Shown here piece by piece: positions 60,101 to 64,000 of a stretch of DNA of 64,000 bases. Origin of the DNA: Talpa occidentalis (Eukaryota > Chordata > Mammalia > Eulipotyphla > Talpidae); assembly GCF_014898055.3 (NCBI RefSeq), contig NW_023601433.1, forward strand, positions 87,181,106 to 87,245,105, read 5' to 3'. Made by a program: the position numbers and the translations under genes. Position 1 is the stretch's first letter, and each line of letters starts with the position of its first letter. Under the pieces are notes generated by a model. It had not been told where the DNA came from and searched no databases. It was given only the letters and a program-made list of their open reading frames with translations.

Positions 60101-63100
60101 TCAGCAGTGTATTTCAGTAGATCTGCCTGTTCTGTTCCCGCTCTGTCTCCGGTGAATCCTCTCACCCTCCTGCGCATCTGGCCTGTACCTGGTTCTTGTA
60201 TAAAAATAAATAAATCTTAAAAAAACAAAGGGGGCCTCCCCGGTGGCGCAGCACTTGAGTGCTGGGTTGCGAAGCTGCCCGCAGCCTCTGCAGTGCCAGT
60301 TCGATCCCTGGCCACCAGGTGAGGGTCCCACATGGCGCGGAGACCTCTCCTGCTGCGCTCACTGCTCCCCTCAGCAGTGTATTTCATCAGTCTGCCTGTT
60401 CTGTTCCCTGCTCTGGCTCTGGTGAATTCTCTCACCCTCCTGCGCTTCTGACTGTACCCAGTGCTTGTATAAATAAATAAATCTTTAAAAAAAAAGTCCA
60501 GAAAGAAACATGCAATTAAAAAAAAAAAACCTGATAAAAATTAAAAACAACGTGATAAGTGAAAAACACCCTTTCAACATGGGGGTTTTTGTGGTTTGTT
60601 TTTTTGTTTTTTCAATGCACAGAGGTTCTCTAATGCTATTGTATTTCAGCAAAGGGTATCTCTTACTACTCTGGTTTTCATTCATTTTCTTCTTTCTTGA
60701 CAACCTCAAATTACACATGAAAGGCATAAGGAAATAGACATGATTACAAGCTAATCTAAAATAACTCAGGGCCTCCCTTGTGGCACAAGGGGTTAAGCAC
60801 TGTACTCTGAAGCAATCTGCAGCCTCTGCAGCGCGGGTTCAGTTCTCGGCCGGCCAGGGAGATTCCCACATGGCTCAGCAGACCTCTCCTGTCTCGCCCG
60901 CTGCTCCCCTCAGCAGTGTATTTCAGTCAATCTGCCTGTTCTGTTCTCTACTCTATCTCTGGTGAATCCTCTCACCACCACCCCCACTCCCCAGCACCTC
61001 TGGCCTGTACCCCAGCTTGTATGCATAAATAAATCTTTAAAAAAAAAATAAAAATAAATAAACTCAGTAGGTCAAGCCTGAGTTCTGAGGGGTGCTGGAG
61101 TTGATGGGGTAGTAGACATTTCTCCTCCTTTTTGATGAGGTGTCCTTAGCCCTCTTCATTACTAAGGTCAAACAACGAAAGAAACAGCAGACATGTGAGC
61201 GGAGATTATGCCTGGTCATGGCACTAAAAGCTTTGTGTTCCCTCATAGGCTCGAAACGAAAATCTCAGCAACACGTTAGTGGAACTTTCTGCTCAGGTAG
61301 GACAATTACAAGCTCGAGAACAGGCTCTCACTACCATGATAAAGCTGAAGGTAACTAAATAACAGTACCCTGGCCAGGGCGCCTGTGGCCTACGCAGTAT
61401 TGTGTCCATGCTCCTGACACTCAGACAGGGAGAGCCGGCAATGTTGGCCGTGTTGTTTCAATTCTCGTTTCAGAAACACACGTTTACAGTGATGTCCCGG
61501 GCGGTGAGAGGGAGGGATTCCTCTTTGGTCTCTGCCTCCGAGGCCCATTTCTTGGTCACACCTGCCTGAGTTAACTGTTTTGGTGCCATTACTACGTCTC
61601 ATAAAGTTATTGGCAGTTGGGTTGCATATTAATGTTTTGGTCTTTAACGGAGAGGATAACCTAGCAGCCTGGCAGTGGACAGCCTCGAACACGCAGCGAG
61701 GGTGACCAGCAGACCCCCACAGCACTTATGTCTGACCACTGATCGAAGGGGACACAAGAACTTTAGTGTTCTGAAGTGATAAGGGACAAGCTCCCTTAAA
61801 AATTAGAGAGAAAGGGCCTCCCCGGTGGCGCAGCGGTTGAGCGCTGGGTTGCGAGGCTGCCCGCGGCCTCTGCAGCGCCGGTTCGATCCCCGGCTGCTCC
61901 CCGGCCACCGGAGGAGGGTCCCACATGGCGCGCAGACCTCTCCTGCCGCCCGCTGCTCCCCTCAGCGGTGTACTTCGGTCCTTCTGCCTGCTCTGCTCCC
62001 CGCTCTGGCTCTGGTGAATCCTCTCGCCCTCCCGCGCTTCTGACTGTACCCAGTGCTTGTATAAACAAACCATCAAACAAACAAATAAATAAATAAATAA
62101 ATAACATGTCTCTATAAAAAAATAAAATAAAAAAAAAATTAGAGAGAAAGTGTTTAGGCCGACGTCCTGTCTCGAGTAGGTAGTGACCGTTTGGTGGCTT
62201 CGGCACAAACTCCTTGGCAGAGCTGGGGGGGCTGCACAGGCGTGCCCCTGCGTTCAGATGGCGGGTCAGGTACGAGGCTGTGCTCCCAGAGCCAGAGTTC
62301 ATGTTCTCATGAGAATGGCCTTCCCTGCAAGACAGTTCCCTCGGGACTGACTTCCCAAAGGAGGAAGTAAGGTCCAGGTCTGCAGAGAGTCCCCATCTTT
62401 GGCGTCCCCGGCCCCAGTGGCCTGTGCAGACAAAAGGGTTTTCAGAGCAAGTGTCTGACGCTGCAGCAGAAGGACTTGTCCTGGCAGGGGGACCTGCTCA
62501 CTTTGCTATTCCAGGGGAGTGGGGGAGGAGCTTTCGCTTAATATTTTTATACTCTTAGGTATTTTTTACTTGCTTTTTAAAGCAGACACTTTGTAATTAA
62601 AACAACCACCTCAACAACTAGAGGTTCTGGTCTGAGCAGGTGTGGTATGATGTCTTGGGGCTTGTCATTTTAACAAGCTGAGAAGGAGAAGAAGTGGGGG
62701 GACTTGGGGGTTTATCTGTGACCCAGAAGGTAAACCCCCCTCTAGGGGCTGCCACCCCACCTGTTGCCACTGCGCTTTCTCAGGTAATGGAATCGTCTGG
62801 TTCCTAACTGCTGACACAGGAAGGGGTGATGAGAGCCCACCCAGGGCCAGCGGGCTCGGTCCACCATGTCTGGTCAGTTGGGTGGGTGCAGGCAGCCGCT
62901 GCTGACTTGGCTGTTTTCCTGGACACAGCAGTAAATGAGTCGATTCCCAATAAGAGCTTGAAATGCTCTTGAGATCTCAGTAAGTGTGATCGCTTCACGT
63001 TGGTTGGTGGGAGTTTAAAAGTCCTGCGTAACCATTTTCAAATTTGGCTTTTAGGACAAAGATATCATCGAGGCAGTCAATCACATCTCGGACTGCTCGG

Positions 63101-63226
63101 GCAAATTTAAGCTGCTGGAGCACGCCTTGCGTGACGCCAAGATGGTGGAGACTTGCATCGTGAAAGAAAAGCAGGATTACAAGCAGAAACTGAAGGCCCT
63201 TAAAATCGAAGTCAGTAAACTGAAAG
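51077..63226 (+). CDS. CCDC62: Coiled-coil domain-containing protein 62, first five coding exons; gene continues past the right edge
   Basis: Exons are 51077-51115, 55138-55330, 57474-57640, 61249-61350 and 63055-63226. They join in frame to 224 codons plus one base, about a third of the human protein (684 aa from memory). The translation starts MKPSAAFLAAGRQ and continues as heptad-rich coiled coil, with segments such as STIEKQRKELQLL, RTEIIRSLTKKVK and KQKLKALKIEVSKLK. CCDC62 is known as a testis-enriched protein needed for sperm formation and as an oestrogen-receptor coactivator. No enzyme motif or signal peptide is visible. All junctions are GT-AG. The promoter is a CpG island. It lies about 4 kb downstream of DENR in the same orientation, as in human. 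The remaining exons are outside the window. Confidence 0.95.
52151..52667 (-). pseudogene. RPS25P: Processed pseudogene of ribosomal protein S25, antisense in CCDC62 intron 1
   Basis: Read on the minus strand, the ATG at 52592 begins MPPKDSKKKEARKS, the basic N-terminus of RPS25 (MPPKD...). Later frames keep VLFDKAT and, near the end, KG-L, QG and PRTPRMG, which correspond to the RPS25 C-terminus. The copy has no introns, keeps the 5' leader (from about 52655) and an AATAAA-bearing 3' end (about 52170), and is flanked by atagaattc at 52151-52159 and 52659-52667. Frameshifts and a stop break the frame, so no functional S25 can be made. Insertion by L1 machinery is inferred. Confidence 0.88.
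52780..52950 (-). repeat. MIR element
   Basis: 'gccattttacaggcgaagag', 'gttacttgctcaaggcttcg' and 'ctggattcacactgaggtct': reversed MIR. Confidence 0.75.
53065..53332 (-). mobile_element. SINE type A
   Basis: 'tgtaaggaagaca' before and 'tgtaaggatgaca' after. Body normal. Confidence 0.82.
53522..53801 (+). mobile_element. SINE type A, full length
   Basis: 'aatactagactgtc' before and 'aatacttgactgtc' after. Confidence 0.88.
53862..54206 (+). mobile_element. SINE type C, longest copy
   Basis: Exact 17-base duplication aagatattatgaaaact. 345 bases, with the extension followed by a second 'aataaagaccatgtctaaaa' tail. Confidence 0.9.
54250..54515 (+). mobile_element. SINE type A, full length
   Basis: Duplication aaaaatagtcattt on both sides. 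Confidence 0.88.
54648..54918 (+). mobile_element. SINE type A
   Basis: Begins in a G run ('ggggagctccctggtggtgc'). Short deletion after box B. Normal tail. Confidence 0.82.
55138..55330 (+). CDS. CCDC62: CCDC62 exon 2 (residues 14-77)
   Basis: Acceptor 'tttatgttcag', donor 'gaag|gtcagc'. It starts NTGSEAEISTIEKQ and ends EERCSKLE plus one base, strongly coiled coil. Confidence 0.95.
55780..56047 (-). mobile_element. SINE type A, full length
   Basis: 'gcatacaagaactggggtac' to 'ccaccagggaggcccc', with a G8 run in the body. Confidence 0.85.
56060..56299 (-). mobile_element. SINE type A, head missing
   Basis: Long mixed T/A tail, body to 'cagctccctggccag', then stops. It faces a plus-strand fragment. 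Confidence 0.75.
56322..56492 (+). mobile_element. SINE type A fragment, internally deleted
   Basis: 'ttgccagccaactgcgacgt' (tRNA-like part) jumps from 'ctgacccacaagg' to 'tgctccctactttgtctctg'. Confidence 0.7.
56730..57020 (+). mobile_element. SINE type C, full length
   Basis: Exact duplication aaattatagcaatc on both sides. Confidence 0.9.
57085..57393 (-). mobile_element. SINE type C, full length, just upstream of CCDC62 exon 3
   Basis: 'cccttttccttttt' duplicated at both ends. The right edge is 80 bases before the exon 3 acceptor. Confidence 0.9.
57474..57640 (+). CDS. CCDC62: CCDC62 exon 3 (residues 78-133)
   Basis: Acceptor 'ccttccctcag', donor 'ctagag|gtgggt'. It encodes GELHKRTEIIRS to LLSEDLE. 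A minus-strand SINE ends only 80 bases upstream. Confidence 0.95.
58197..58242 (+). repeat. 23-bp tandem duplication
   Basis: gtagattttattttactccttt plus t, repeated twice head to tail. Its end was used as the insertion target of the next SINE. Confidence 0.9.
58244..58514 (-). mobile_element. SINE type A, full length
   Basis: 'tttactcctttttt' is repeated after the head, giving a third copy of that motif. Confidence 0.88.
58605..58930 (-). mobile_element. MaLR-type LTR
   Basis: 'gggctgtcctaacaaaatac', 'cttctggaggctggaagttg' and 'gtttcaacatgcggttcagt' match the reversed MLT1/MST pattern. Confidence 0.75.
58950..59340 (-). mobile_element. L1 3' region fragment
   Basis: 'gagcagttttagattaacag', 'aaattgagtggaaagtacgg' and 'agatttcccagtaactc' are antisense old L1. 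The right half is less certain. Confidence 0.6.
59368..59645 (-). mobile_element. SINE type B, full length
   Basis: Duplication cagttttcttttttat (one mismatch) on both sides. Confidence 0.88.
59984..60224 (+). mobile_element. SINE type A, deletion in the tRNA-like part
   Basis: 'cagcgggttgagccctctgc' shows loss of about 30 bases between boxes A and B. Confidence 0.82.
60231..60495 (+). mobile_element. SINE type B, full length, adjacent in tandem
   Basis: Begins about seven bases after the previous tail. Confidence 0.88.
60769..61059 (+). mobile_element. SINE type A, full length
   Basis: 'aaataactcag' before and 'aaataaactcag' after. Confidence 0.88.
61249..61350 (+). CDS. CCDC62: CCDC62 exon 4 (residues 134-167)
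   Basis: Acceptor 'gttccctcatag', donor 'ctgaag|gtaact'. It encodes ARNENLSNTLVELSAQ to MIKLK, 34 codons in phase 0. Confidence 0.94.
61814..62134 (+). mobile_element. SINE type C, full length
   Basis: Exact duplication aaaaattagagagaaa on both sides. Extension 'aacatgtctctataaaa'. Confidence 0.9.
63055..63226 (+). CDS. CCDC62: CCDC62 exon 5 (residues 168-224)
   Basis: Acceptor 'tttggcttttag', donor 'aaag|gtgagg'. It encodes DKDIIEAVNHISDCSG to IEVSKLK plus one base. No further CCDC62 exon is seen before 64000. Confidence 0.94.
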
Positions 63227-64000
63227 GTGAGGACGGGGCACGGGTGGCAGCCCTCTGCCCTGGGCTACACTCCTTCCTAGGGTCTCCCTCACAGGACCGA
63301 GCGGGTCTGTGGCAGCTTCAGTCACATCGTCCATCCTCTACACAGCACGCCCGCCTTCATTGGGGCGGCTGTGCCTGGTAGTGCTGGTGATGGGTGCTTC
63401 GTGGCAAGGGCTCAGCCATAAGCATTTATTAATCTCGTGGATCTGGAAGTCAGGTGGGAATTGGCTGACCTTGGGGGGCCCAGCTGCTTGCGTGAGCAGC
63501 TCTGCTCCACGGGTCGCATCTTTCCCTCGCTGAGAGGCCGGTTGTGTCCACCCACGGCAAAGGCAGAGGCTTCAGAGAAACAGAAATGTGGGGCCCTCTC
63601 CTGAGGGCCGGGCTTGCACCCACACACCGTCCCCTTGCCCTGCTGACTGATCTCGGGGCTGCACCCAGAGGCAAGCAGTGGCGACATGTCACCCGTGCCC
63701 CTTTGCGGGAGGAATCACAGATGCCACAGGGGAGGGAAGGGATTGCTGCCGACAGCACAAGCTGCCGCGCTGGGTTTTAGGCCATGTTTTGTTTTTGAAA
63801 ATTGCTTTTGGGTTCTCCTCCTCCCTGCCCATTCTCCCAGCAGTGCGTTGTGACTGAGGGCTTGCTCCGTGACTGAGGGCTTGCTGAGCAGGGTTGCCCG
63901 TGACTTCACGAGGAAGTGGGTTGCTGCTGTGCGTGTGAGCAGGGCTCTGGGGAGGAAGCATTTAGATTTGCCTGCAGAGACCCACTTTCCCCGACCTGTC
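63227..64000 (+). other. CCDC62: Start of CCDC62 intron 5
   Basis: No repeat or exon recognised except a tandem duplication of about 19 bp at 63851-63888 (tgactgagggcttgctccg). Confidence 0.6.

Noticed and set aside
53065..62134. Many 60-100 residue frames with '[15 protein letters not shown]'-like text, and tRNA-like heads that might be called tRNA genes
   Set aside because: They recur wherever the SINE occurs. The heads have Pol III boxes but no intact cloverleaf as a functional tRNA.
1..64000. Firm species assignment from the SINE
   Set aside because: I cannot compare with a repeat library. Camelid, ruminant/cetacean, equine and primate SINEs were excluded from memory only.

Overview
This is nuclear DNA from a placental mammal. 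It has long introns with GT/GC–AG splice sites, two CpG-island promoters, ancient MIR/L2/MaLR/L1 debris, and roughly 45 copies of a lineage-specific tRNA-derived SINE. The gene order (HCAR1 on the minus strand, then DENR and the 5' half of CCDC62 on the plus strand) is that of human 12q24.31 as I remember it. The SINE head is tRNA-like, with Pol III A and B boxes, and its body ends in A/T-rich 'aataaataaatc' tails. It is not Alu, camelid vic-1, equine ERE or the cetacean/ruminant CHR type. A bat is my best guess (a Rhinolophus/Hipposideros 'Rhin'-type SINE, plus one 80-bp mariner-like MITE), but I hold that only weakly.

Layout. 1-8.3 kb: intergenic, with SINEs, MIR/L2 fragments and a (GT)n microsatellite. 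8.3-9.3 kb: intact single-exon HCAR1 (lactate receptor, GPR81) on the minus strand. 9.3-26.1 kb: intergenic, made of SINEs, an ERVL-like LTR remnant, MaLR LTRs and an L1 fragment split by another repeat. 26.1-27.6 kb: the DENR CpG island and promoter. 27.2-47.1 kb: DENR complete in 8 exons, encoding 198 aa, including a GC-AG intron and a 20-nt exon. 47.1-50.4 kb: intergenic. 50.4-51.6 kb: CpG island and first exon of CCDC62. 51.1-64 kb: CCDC62 exons 1-5 (first 224 codons); the gene runs off the right edge. Intron 1 of CCDC62 holds an antisense processed pseudogene of RPS25 with target-site duplications.

The three genes are neighbours, not a pathway. HCAR1 is a Gi-coupled lactate receptor, DENR (with MCTS1) drives translation re-initiation and ribosome recycling, and CCDC62 is a testis-biased coiled-coil protein. 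I found no undescribed biological system. The most informative oddities are the DENR GC-AG intron followed by a frame-essential microexon, a 7-codon upstream ORF in the leader of DENR (itself a re-initiation factor), a 10-bp minisatellite in the CCDC62 promoter, and several structurally strange SINE arrangements. I use three SINE types below. Type A is older and ends 'ctgtaccccagttcttgtatgcataaataaa'-like. Type B ends 'gactgtacccagtgcttgtataaa'. Type C is B-like with an extra 'gctgctccccggccacc' block and a 3' extension 'catgcctctataaaa'.
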